Source: Rozella allomycis CSF55
Taxonomy: Eukaryota > Rozellomycota
Reading direction: 5' to 3'
NCBI GenBank assembly: GCA_000442015.1
Contig: KE560772.1
Coordinates: 1 to 28,599, forward strand
DNA: 28,599 nt
In this document: positions 1 through 8,089 of the stretch, in pieces
How the letters are laid out: the number at the start of each line of letters is the position of its first letter
Position numbering within the stretch: the first letter of the stretch is position 1
Notes under the pieces: model-generated
Told to the model about the DNA's origin: nothing
Database searches by the model: none
The model's input: only the letters and a program-made list of their open reading frames with translations
Translations under genes and position numbers: made by a program

Positions 1-400
1 ATATTTCTAAGTTGGTTCAGGGGCTCTTGAAACAATCATAGAGCCAAGGTGTTTTGCTAAGGAGACACTGATGCGTTCAATGAGGTGCTCTTTTTCTGTT
101 GAAAATGAAGGGCCGCGGCGAATGGACTTTAGCAACGCTACTTTCTGTGCCCATGAATGAAACCCCCCCCCCCAAGGCATCAAAAATAAGAGGAATAAAC
201 CCTGCACCTAACGCTGAAAGTTCTTCACTGTATTTTCTCTTTCTTTTTAATCGCAGCAAAATTAAGATGAGCTCCAATGTTTTCTGCTGCCTTTCCTAGG
301 TTGGATGAAGACAACATATACATCAAAAGCAGTAAATTCATCATTCCACCAGCAATTGTAAAATCATGACGTTTTTTAATTTTTGTCTATTGTTTACATT
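1..400. other. intergenic stretch without a supported gene
   Basis: I see no supported gene here. The longest open frames are about 66 codons, overlap on both strands and match nothing I recognise. The one odd mark is a run of 11 C at 163-173, which stands out in such AT-rich DNA. The stretch runs directly into the diverged repeat starting at about 401. Confidence 0.5.
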
Positions 401-526
401 TTTATCGGACGGGGAGGTACGACCGGACTCCAGGCACGATTATTGAAAATCGTGTTAACACCATTTTGACTTCAAATACAAATTCACTTTAAAGGATTTA
501 TACTGTTGACCAGGGTAGTTGTCGAA
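401..526 (+). repeat. diverged direct repeat, copy A
   Basis: About 126 bp that align end to end, in the same orientation, with 2938-3066. Shared blocks include the GGACGGGG start, ACGATTATTG in the middle, CACTTTAA followed by GGATTTA, and GTTGACCAG near the end. By eye the identity is about 75 percent. Copy A also holds a short hairpin (434-453, CACGATT/AATCGTG) that copy B has lost. The pair brackets the Crinkler-type gene and the capsid fossil. Confidence 0.7.
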
Positions 527-893
527 TGGTTTCTGTCTGTCTATTCTTTCATTGTACATCGTCCGATAAACAATATTCTTTTTGTTAGACTCTCCTTTGA
601 TTCAACTATTCAAGCAAATAGTCTACAAAAAGTATTTTGGCAAATGGCAATATGAATGAGAGTGAAGCCAGTACAAACCCTAACTATGGACAATGTGGTG
701 GGATCTGGAAACCCGGGCCCATGTGTGCTAACTTGCGCCAGAATCCGGATGAGCAAGCGATGACAACCTCTAGAAACAAAATGCTTTTCGTAGAGCGCAA
801 ATCGCAATTATGGAGTAAAGATGCCTATCAATTTATCAAATTGCGAAATCATACGATGCTTTGTGAAAAATAACGAACATATCTAATTTTTTA

Positions 894-1877
894 ATGCGAT
901 CGAAGAGTTCAACCGCTAGTACCCTTGTGGTATCCAAGCCACTTTTCATGGACTACAACAAACAAAAACTGGAAGCAGTGGAGCAAAAAATCGAGGCATT
1001 ACTGGACGATCATAAACTGCTTGAACTGAAGAAAAAGAAAAAGAAACGACAACTGGATGAAGATGGGGAAGCAGAACTCGAGCAGCTCTTGGAGAAGGTT
1101 GCCGAACTCAAGGACAGTGCTAAACGATGGTTTGAACTTGTGAAAATCACTACCAAGAAAGACGCAAAGATGGAAGAAGAAACCATTACGTTTGGAGATG
1201 CTACTGCAGAACAAATTCAAGCAGTCACAGGAGTCAAGTTTCCCATCCAGGATTTGGATGAGTTTCCATCGTATGAAGATGTTGTCCCATCTGATGATTT
1301 CATGGCCCAATATTTCAAGAATCGACAAGTGTGGTGTATAAACTCTGAGGCAAGTCAGAGGACTTACATTGACTTGTTTCTTCGGGATGTTGTTGCCAGG
1401 TTGGAATTTCAGCAGCGATTGAAAATCTTTTGTGAATTGAGCATGGGCGTTTCCAATGAGCAAGGAAGCAAGAAAATCAAGTTGTCTGGTAGATGTGACT
1501 ACACTATTGGTCACACAAGACCAACTGCGCTGGACTTTGGATCTCATCCGAATGATATTCATCTTTTGACAGTCGAGGCAAAAGAAGCTTGGATAAACAA
1601 AGATTGTTTACAATGCATTGCAGAGATGGCAACTGTGTACAAATCAAGAAAAGATGCTGGAAAGGAAAATTGTACTGTTTGGGGAATTTGGACCAATGCA
1701 TACTCATGGCAGTTCTTCTTAATTGACAATGATGGACAGGTTTATCGAACGGTCATGTACGTACTACAAAAGGACGATGATATTAAGAAGATTTATCGCT
1801 TCGTGTATCATTGCGTGAAACAAGCGTACAATGCATCTCCCACTGAAAGTTGTGCCCCCACGCCTGTTATTGTCTAA
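894..1877 (+). CDS. Crinkler-type effector with PD-(D/E)XK nuclease-like C-terminal domain
   Basis: Intronless ORF of 327 codons. Residues about 20-85 form a charged, coiled-coil-like segment with a run of six lysines. The C-terminal half (about 165-300) looks like the restriction-nuclease fold found in many Crinkler (CRN) proteins: a GRCDYTIG strand supplying Asp, then VEAKEAW giving the E-x-K pair, then LQCIAEM supplying the usual Gln/Glu helix. CRN proteins are effectors that oomycetes and some fungi send into host nuclei, and they have been reported from Rozella. I see no signal peptide and no LFLAK-type header, so delivery is unproven. The start at 894 is the first ATG; the Met at 948 is possible. 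Poly(A)-like AATAAA follows the stop. It sits between direct repeats and beside a virus-like fossil, so it may be mobile or acquired. The nuclease fold is inferred from motif spacing only. Confidence 0.65.
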   Translation: MRSKSSTASTLVVSKPLFMDYNKQKLEAVEQKIEALLDDHKLLELKKKKKKRQLDEDGEAELEQLLEKVAELKDSAKRWFELVKITTKKDAKMEEETITFGDATAEQIQAVTGVKFPIQDLDEFPSYEDVVPSDDFMAQYFKNRQVWCINSEASQRTYIDLFLRDVVARLEFQQRLKIFCELSMGVSNEQGSKKIKLSGRCDYTIGHTRPTALDFGSHPNDIHLLTVEAKEAWINKDCLQCIAEMATVYKSRKDAGKENCTVWGIWTNAYSWQFFLIDNDGQVYRTVMYVLQKDDDIKKIYRFVYHCVKQAYNASPTESCAPTPVIV

Positions 1878-2124
1878 ATAAAAAAAATGCTGATGCCAAC
1901 ATTTAGCATTAAGCCTATCGAACGCGATTAATCAAGATGATCAATTGATTCATGACGCATTTGCTTTTATTCGTATAGCATCCATTTCCAATCGTTGTTT
2001 CATGGCCTTAGCAGTTACTTTTTCGTAATCAAATAAAATCAGGTTGCATTATGTTTGTATTTACAATTAGAAAATAAAAACATTACAATTATTGAGGCGT
2101 ACTTTTATTTAGGACGCGGCCGCA
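1878..2124. other. spacer between the Crinkler-type gene and the capsid fossil
   Basis: AT-rich spacer with no supported gene. The first bases hold the AATAAA-like 3' end signal of the gene to the left. The rest runs into the 3' side of the minus-strand fossil. Confidence 0.4.
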
Positions 2125-2835
2125 CTACGCAAACTTACGCACAACGTAGCCCTTATCGAATTCCAATAAGACATCGAAGCAAACAAATATATGAGCTGAT
2201 GAACCATCCGTATAGTCAATTGGCATGGTGTGGATGCTCATCATTAACTTGACCTCAGAAATTGTGTAGGAAGCAAGAGCAGCAGACCAGCAGTAGCGAA
2301 GACGCACAAATCTTGGGCATTTGACATATCTATTTCAAATGTAATTTTTCCACCAAGGAGATGCAAGGAACCAATTTGTTCATCCCTAGCATGCCAGTCC
2401 GCAAGTGTAACTGTAGACGGAGAGTATAGATTCTTGAAGATTGTGACCACGCCGTCAATTCAGTCGTTCCGTCGACTCCTTCATTCCAATAACTTGATTT
2501 ATCACCCGCAGCTGCCAATTGCTCCTCGCTCGCAGTCTCATTAAGGATTGTATGGAGCTCATTGTAATTTTGAATGTAATCAATTTGATTGCCGCCAATG
2601 GACACTCGTACTGCTGAAAATAAATTCCAATTTCCTTTACGAAATCGCCTAGTAGCGTCTGTTGGAGTCGGGTCCGGCACAACAGGCAAGACATATCGGA
2701 ATGCACGCAAGGCGGTACAGCGATTGAATCTTATAGGCTGTAGTGTAGACGAGTTCATGAAACGGTTTCGTACGTATTTAGATGGCATGAACTTGGCGGC
2801 AAAGGTGGTTGGGAATTTGAGCATAGAATCCAAAA
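2125..2835 (-). mobile_element. fossil of a double-jelly-roll capsid gene from a virus-like element
   Basis: The minus strand carries stretches that read like a double-jelly-roll major capsid protein of the Polinton / polinton-like-virus / large-DNA-virus type. Around 2530-2640 there is VSIGGNQIDYIQNYNELH, a Gly-Gly strand followed by a tyrosine-rich loop that such capsids carry. Around 2330-2400 there is an LGGKITFEIDM strand, and around 2240-2290 a YTISEVKLMM strand. The pieces lie in the order expected but not in one frame, so the gene is broken, with a few breaks. No polymerase, integrase, protease or packaging ATPase is visible nearby, so this is an isolated remnant. Family assignment is by eye, without a search. 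Confidence 0.55.
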
Positions 2836-2937
2836 ATCATCAAAGCAGAAGCGCGTACGGTCCTTCGATAACATTATAGTCTCTCCAAAAGTGATAATTT
2901 CAGCAAGAACGTTTGAAGCGGACTATTATTATAACAA

Positions 2938-3066
2938 TTTATTGGACGGGGTCGGTGAGTATACGACTTCAGAAACGATTATTGGCAAGTTGAGTTAATA
3001 CCGTTTTCACCTCGAATGCACACTCACTTTAAGGGATTTACATCGTTGACCAGTGGGGTTGTCGAG
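2938..3066 (+). repeat. diverged direct repeat, copy B
   Basis: Partner of 401-526 in the same orientation, about 129 bp. Together the two copies enclose about 2.4 kb. They are short for LTRs and not inverted, so they do not by themselves define a known element type. Confidence 0.7.
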
Positions 3067-3277
3067 TTTTTGCTTTGCATTGAAAGAAATAATGTTGCTC
3101 AATTAAAATCAGTGATAAATCATTACAACTAAGAAATTGAAAATAGGAAATGGAAAAAATTAGTTACTTCTATTGGTCACAAGTACTTTTCAATCAATCT
3201 ATTTCCAATACTAAAACGGATCCAAAAACACAAACTTGACATCACTACAAATATGTCCTGAACTGCTAGAAATACCC

Positions 3278-3457
3278 ATGCCAAAGAGATGCAGAGGAAG
3301 AGTTTGTACAGATCAAAACCGAGGATTTAAAGAAAAATTTTATAAGTTTGTTCAAGAGAACCAGCTTGAATTTGAAGACTACTATTCTTTCACCAAAGAA
3401 GAGTCCTATTGGCGTTTTTACAATAAGCTACATCCAGCGGTAACAATCAAAGATTGA
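3278..3457 (+). CDS. small hypothetical protein, doubtful
   Basis: An ORF of 59 codons from the first ATG, starting MPKRCRGR. It is rich in Lys, Glu, Phe and Tyr, with a YKFVQENQLEFEDYY stretch. I do not recognise it. It lies 32 bp upstream of another short ORF of the same strand. The two could be parts of one decayed gene, but I could not find a 26-31 nt intron of the local class joining them. Confidence 0.3.
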   Translation: MPKRCRGRVCTDQNRGFKEKFYKFVQENQLEFEDYYSFTKEESYWRFYNKLHPAVTIKD

Positions 3458-3489
3458 ATAGTAAGTAACTAGGTACTATAAAAGAAGCG

Positions 3490-3759
3490 ATGAATGTTGA
3501 TTTTAAGCCCACGAACTACTTGGTTAAGAAAAAGACGTTTAAAATTTTGCGTTTTTCAGATAAAGAGATAATGATAGTATCTCATAACATATGCGGCACA
3601 GTTTCTTCTTTGCATAAATGGATTACGTTGAGTTTTCCTGATGTAAAGGTTGACAGAATTTTCGGGGTTGGAGAGAATGGGGAATTCAAAGAGTTGAATG
3701 ATGAAAATATCTCTAATTTTCAAAAGTATTTTGTTAACTTGGAAGGATTTGACAAGTAG
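3490..3759 (+). CDS. hypothetical protein of a locally repeated ORF family
   Basis: An ORF of 89 codons with key stretches KKKTFKILRFSDKEIM and HKWITLSFPD. I recognise no family. Its interest lies in its copies: most of it is repeated as an inverted copy on the minus strand at 3834-4009, where KKKTF, HKWITLSFPD and DRIFGVG are kept, and a third short fragment lies near 4100-4130. Protein-level conservation between the arms (for example the whole HKWITLSFPD block) hints that it was coding when duplicated. Confidence 0.4.
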   Translation: MNVDFKPTNYLVKKKTFKILRFSDKEIMIVSHNICGTVSSLHKWITLSFPDVKVDRIFGVGENGEFKELNDENISNFQKYFVNLEGFDK

Positions 3760-4009
3760 AGTTGATCGGAATCTGGGATTAGTTTGATCGGCTGGACTGA
3801 CACTCTGCTCGTCAAAAACTTTCCTTTGAATTCCCGATTCCCTCCAACTCCGAAAATTCTATCAACCTTTATATCAGGAAAACTCAACGTAATCCATTTA
3901 TGCAATAAATTAACTGAGCCGCAAATAGTAGGTGATACTAGCATTATCTCTTTATCGCTAAATCGAAAATTCTAAACGTCTTTTTCTTAACCAAGCAGTT
4001 CGTGGGCTT
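3505..4009. repeat. large imperfect inverted repeat (arms 3505-3691 and 3834-4009)
   Basis: The left arm and the reverse complement of the right arm align over about 180 bp with roughly 85-90 percent identity by eye and one indel of about 11 nt. Long perfect blocks include the one around ATGGATTACGTTGAGTTTTC. The spacer is 142 bp. A transcript across it would fold into a long hairpin. The right arm appears to be an inverted duplicate of the ORF at 3490. A third, short copy of the same family (start of the gene only, minus strand) lies at about 4100-4130. Confidence 0.8.
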
Positions 4010-4175
4010 TGGGTTAGCTCTTCTTATATGGTGAGAATATGCTTTGAAGGTAGACTCTATCAGATGCAGATGACTCGATAAGGTTTTCTTTACATTAATC
4101 ACTAAATCGTAAAATTCTAAACATCTTAATCTTATTTTTGTCGTTTTTCTTTTTCTCTGGAATAACTTCGAGTCC

Positions 4176-4487
4176 ATGCACCTAAAAACAATTGGTCTTA
4201 TGCGAAAGTTTATGACTACTGGCACTCTTGATATGGATGTGAAGATGGAGTATGATTGGGAGGAAGGGAGGCGTTTTGATTTTGTGGATTTTTGTGGGGA
4301 GATTGTGTTTGAAGTTTGTGGAGTGGGAGGGGCTAGAGTATTTCAGTCGGGTGATGGTGAGAATGGTTTAACATTTGATGATTGTTTAGTTGGTAACAAA
4401 TTAACAATAGTCTTTGATGAAGTACACGGAACGTATTTTAAAGTGTTCACCTTATGGAGGATCAACAAATTAGAAATAGAGATTTAA
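4176..4487 (+). CDS. hypothetical protein, unrecognised
   Basis: An ORF of 103 codons with ATG at 4176 and TAA at 4487. It is acidic and Gly/Phe/Val-rich, with a FDFVDFCGEIVFEVCGVGG stretch that suggests short beta strands. There is no signal peptide, membrane span or motif that I know. It overlaps the end of a minus-strand frame belonging to the inverted repeat family. It may be a real small gene of the accessory region or a chance ORF; base use at codon third positions does not settle it. Confidence 0.3.
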   Translation: MHLKTIGLMRKFMTTGTLDMDVKMEYDWEEGRRFDFVDFCGEIVFEVCGVGGARVFQSGDGENGLTFDDCLVGNKLTIVFDEVHGTYFKVFTLWRINKLEIEI

Positions 4488-5094
4488 GTTGGACAATATG
4501 CAGTTCAGGCATCAAGACAAATTGACAATAATGATAAATCTAAAATAAGGGTTCTTGACATTACTTTATTTAATTCCGTAAAGATTTCAAAGGAATGCCA
4601 ACGTTTTCCTTAGCACATTGAAAATATGATAGTGGCTTGTAGAACAGGCAGAACATTAGACGCACTTGCTTGAAGGGCTTGATTTATTAGCCGAAAAGTA
4701 TTATGATTCTGAAAAAGAGAGGTATTGAATACTACCATGACACTTTACATAACAAAGAGCCTCAAAAATTGGAATAAGAAAGACTATCCGAGTTTATGAG
4801 AATTTTCAAAGGCTTTTTCGCGAGGCTTCAGTCTAATGCAGTCGAGACAAAAAAGGTCTTAGAATCTTTGAATTTCCAGATAGCCAATCTTGATAATAGA
4901 TCCCAAATATATCATTTTGTTAGTATTCGTTCTCGACTGAAATTCTCTTTTGGGAGTAGTCTGCCATTTGATTCAATGATTCATCATCTTCTTTAGTCAC
5001 ATAATTTAATTAGTGGATAGGCCATGAGCGCCATGCAAAATAATGTTTATTGTTTCATTTTAATGTAATAAATGAAGGACGTAACTTTATTGTT
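4488..5094. other. spacer without a supported gene
   Basis: AT-rich. Short broken open stretches occur around 4680-4860 on the plus strand, and the longest ATG frame (4796-4996) is 66 codons with nothing recognisable. This may be decayed coding DNA. The right end holds the 3' flank of the minus-strand F-BAR gene. Confidence 0.4.
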
Positions 5095-7142
5095 TTATTT
5101 ATCGATTCTTTCGCAATAAGCCCTGGGAAATTCGCCCACTTTTCCCGTTCTTTTGTTCAAGCCAAAATACCATGAGCCATCGGGGTCGTTATCTACTCTT
5201 TCCTGGAGCACTGAAATAATATCACCTTCTAAAAAGGTAATTTCATCGCCGTTTTGTTTATCGTACGAATACAATCCGCGGACTTCAAAGTCAGCTCCGT
5301 CAAGGATTAACATTTGAACATAGTCTTTCGGGAAAAATCCGGACTTTCTTGTGCGGTAGTTTTCTCCTTTCCACCCAATTCAGTATCCTCAATCACGTTG
5401 ACGAGAAAATCACCCTCTTCGAGATCTATTTCATCAGCGTCATTAGCCGAATATTTAAATAAAGCTTTACATTTTTTAATTGTATCGAGTATTTCGCTTT
5501 TAGTGTTTGTGTTTGAATTTTTCAAGTGCAGAGCCAATTCGTCCTCATTTAATTGAATCGCAAAGATGGTCGGAAAGTCTCCAATTCGACCAGTTCGTAA
5601 ATTTTCACCATTCCACCATTCTTCATCTTGTGCCGACCTAACCTTGATTATATCTCCTGCTTTCAGCGGTAATTCAGAATCATCTGATACATCGTAGTCA
5701 TACAAAGCGCGCACTTTTAATTTCCTAAATTTTGAATTACCATATATCTCGACATTATTTAGTGCCATTTTATTCTCACCGACACCAGAGGGTACTTTTG
5801 GTATTTCCTGGTGAGATTCAGGGTTTACTACTACAGCAACAAATACTAACCTACTTCCATGGCTATGTAAAAGCTCAAAACATGAATTCATCCGATTGAG
5901 GATAGGTGTCATATATAGCCTTTTAAGAATCATTCCAAAATAATCCTACTGTAATCAAGTAAAATAAAGTACGCTTTTGATGTTTGAAGGATCGCCAAAG
6001 GACGGATTTTTAGAATATGATTCAATTAATACCTGTAATCCAGCAATTTCTTTGTCCAATTTTTGACAGTCTTTCAATAGCTCTTCCTTGTTTGTTATTA
6101 TGATTTGCATCTTATTAGATAGTGCAGATCTAGTAGCTTCATTAACGCTTATTGAAACCTTTTACAGAGCCTAATTTTGATTACCTCGGAACCAGTGATT
6201 TGAAGTGCCGGCATTTTTACGCGGGATTTATTAATACGGGATTGCTGTCTAAAATTTAATTGATCTTCTGTAGGATTTAATTGTTCAAGTGCATGCAAAA
6301 ATTGTTTGCTTTGAGCGTCATACTTCTCGCTCAAGGTAATTTGTGTTTTGAATATTTCGCCTACACATTCTTTCATTGTTTTAAATATATCGCCGTCGAT
6401 AAGCTACGTGCAGCAGAAATACTATAATTACAGATACAACTTCGGGGACAAAACAGTCCAAGTAGTGATTATAACTTTCTGAGAGCGACGAATTTGTTAA
6501 TATGTAATCATTTTTTACAAGGTGAGTATTATCTATTGATGAGAGCCATTTCTGTTTTAACTACATGAAATAATAAGGGCTTGAATACATTTTCTAGTTT
6601 TGTGGCTACATCAATTCTATCAAAAAATCCGGTTTTGGGGTTGTTACTTAGATCTTCGTATTTCTCTCGGCTTGTTTCTCTTATTTTAACCGATGCTAAG
6701 TAGAGTTTTTCGGCCTATTCATGAATTGATTCAAGCTTACTCGATCTTTTTCCTGCTGTGCCTTCATGAACTCCTCGTTGTATGCAACAATTACATCGAA
6801 CACTCTCTTTGCAGTCGCTTGTTTCTCTTTTATGGATTCTTTAAACATAGGGAACTTTTTAGCACAGTTCTCCGTGCGCTCAATATTGGCTTTGGCCTTC
6901 TCTAGTTCCCCGTCAAGGATTAACTGAATAAAATTATTTAGCATAGAATTCTTTTTCTTTGTGTTTGTATTAATACAGATTTTCTCCAGAGATCTGTAAT
7001 ATTCGTTCTCTAATTCTAACTTTCTTTTAAAAAATTCGCGTATTTGCTCGTAAGTGTAAAGATCGTCTTCATTTCTTAATGTTAACATATTATTTAAAGA
7101 CGATAATATTGTTTTCAACTCTTTCGCTTCAGTACTGGTCAT
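5095..7142 (-). CDS. F-BAR, HR1 and triple-SH3 protein (Bzz1/Toca-like), frameshifted
   Basis: A membrane-curving adaptor of the actin/endocytosis machinery. Minus-strand exons are 7142-6741, 6714-6589, 6560-6432, 6403-6185, 6158-5973 and 5945-5095, with introns of 26, 28, 28, 26 and 27 nt. A further in-frame 27-nt intron at 5828-5854 is possible. Residues about 1-290 form the F-BAR domain (REFFKRKLELENEYYRSLEK near the start). About 295-370 look like an HR1 coil (ESYSKNPSFGDPSNI). SH3-1 is at about 431-486 (ALYDYD, EEWWNGENLRTG), SH3-2 starts at about 513 (ALFKYSAND), and SH3-3 ends the protein (GLYSYDKQNGDEITFLEGD). Bzz1 usually has two SH3 domains. The frame shifts by one base inside SH3-2 near 5371-5380: the sequence should pass from DTELG to WKGENYR but does so only in another frame. 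SH3-3 is intact, so this is a sequence error or a very young mutation. Confidence 0.85.
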
Positions 7143-7264
7143 TACAAAAACAATAACAATGAAAAAAACCTAATCAAAGTTAATTGACATAGAAATACTA
7201 ATAGATAACCTAAAATAGTAAAATTAGTTCAAATGAAGCGAAACACGAACCTATTTTATTTTGC
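7143..7264. other. short spacer between tandem minus-strand genes
   Basis: This 122-bp AT-rich spacer lies between the stop of the basic-protein gene (7265) and the start of the F-BAR gene (7142), so it must hold the F-BAR promoter. No clear motif is seen. Confidence 0.4.
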
Positions 7265-8046
7265 CTAATTTCTTCTTGGTGATTTCACTGGAGATCTAAT
7301 AATTGGATCGTAATGAACAACGGGATCAACTGAATGAAGTTTTCTTTTTTGGCCAATCAAGTCTACGGGACGAGGTACCTTTTTGGTTTTCTTAGGGGAA
7401 GGGAGTCTTTTCAAATCGCGCTTTTGTTTAAGCAAATCTTCAGATTTTATTTTATGAAGGGGATGGATGGATTTAAGGGCATCTTTTTTCTTCTTCAATT
7501 CACTAGGACTGAAAGGTACCGATCTTTTCCCTTTGGTTGGAGACTTAGGACGCTTTTCGTTCTCGGCAATACTCTTTGATGCCTTTCTTTTCTTAGATGA
7601 TAATCTTTGCTTAATTTTGGCGTCAGTCCAATGTTTCCATGACAACAAGCCCTTTTCAACGCTCTCCTTTTCAGTCGTTGCAATATAATGCATAAAGTTG
7701 AGCCATGCTTTAAAGAAAGTCTTTCTCAAAACTGGATATAACACTGTCTCGCCGCTCTTATGCAACTTTTTTTTCTTGGTAGCAACTAATGTTTCTATTT
7801 GCTTTAACAAATGATCGACATCTTTCACATCCGAAACTATAAAAGTAGGATAAAAGTAACCTTACCAGATTTGACTCCCAATTCTCTCAAATAAGAGAGA
7901 TAATCTGCTGGAATGTCAGGAAAGTCTTCAAAGATTTTATAGTACGGGTTGGATTTGCTAATTGACAGCTTCTTAGCTGGAGGATTATCATTGGAAGCAT
8001 CGCTTGAACTAGAGTTTCTTTTTTGGCGAAGATTGTATGATGGCAT
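7265..8046 (-). CDS. basic, probably nuclear protein of unknown function
   Basis: 250 aa, from exons 8046-7866 and 7836-7265 with a 29-nt intron at 7837-7865. The start chosen is MPSYNLRQKRNS, because the upstream in-frame Met would run into the promoter shared with the divergent gene at 8090. The N-terminal 40 residues are Ser/Asn-rich and low complexity. Residues about 45-140 look helical (PADYLSYLRELGV and KAWLNFMHYIATTEKESVE). The C-terminal 110 residues are strongly basic with many Lys-Lys and Ser-Pro pairs, typical of a disordered, phosphorylated chromatin or nucleolar tail. I do not recognise the family. Confidence 0.7.
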
Positions 8047-8089
8047 TATCTCGGGATTTTGTTTACGTATTACCCTGGCGACAAACAAT
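8047..8089. promoter_or_regulatory. 43-bp bidirectional promoter
   Basis: Only 43 bp separate the start codons of two divergent genes, the basic nuclear-like protein (minus) and ZMYND10 (plus). Both promoters must therefore overlap each other or lie in the neighbouring coding sequence. No TATA box is evident. Confidence 0.5.

Noticed and set aside
637-873. Short ORF with YGQCGGIWKPGPMCAN, resembling the first half of a fungal cellulose-binding module (CBM1)
   Set aside because: The second half of the module (the later cysteines and aromatic residues) is absent, there is no signal peptide and no catalytic partner. The frame begins with a non-ATG codon, and the first ATG is at 652. The similarity is probably chance.
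2589-2879. Plus-strand ORF of 96 codons
   Set aside because: It is the antisense shadow of the capsid-like stretch on the minus strand.
401-3066. Reading the direct repeats as LTRs of a retroelement
   Set aside because: At about 125 bp they are short, diverged, and enclose no gag, protease, reverse transcriptase or integrase sequence.
4796-4996. Plus-strand ORF of 66 codons
   Set aside because: No similarity, low complexity, and no support for a start or an intron structure.
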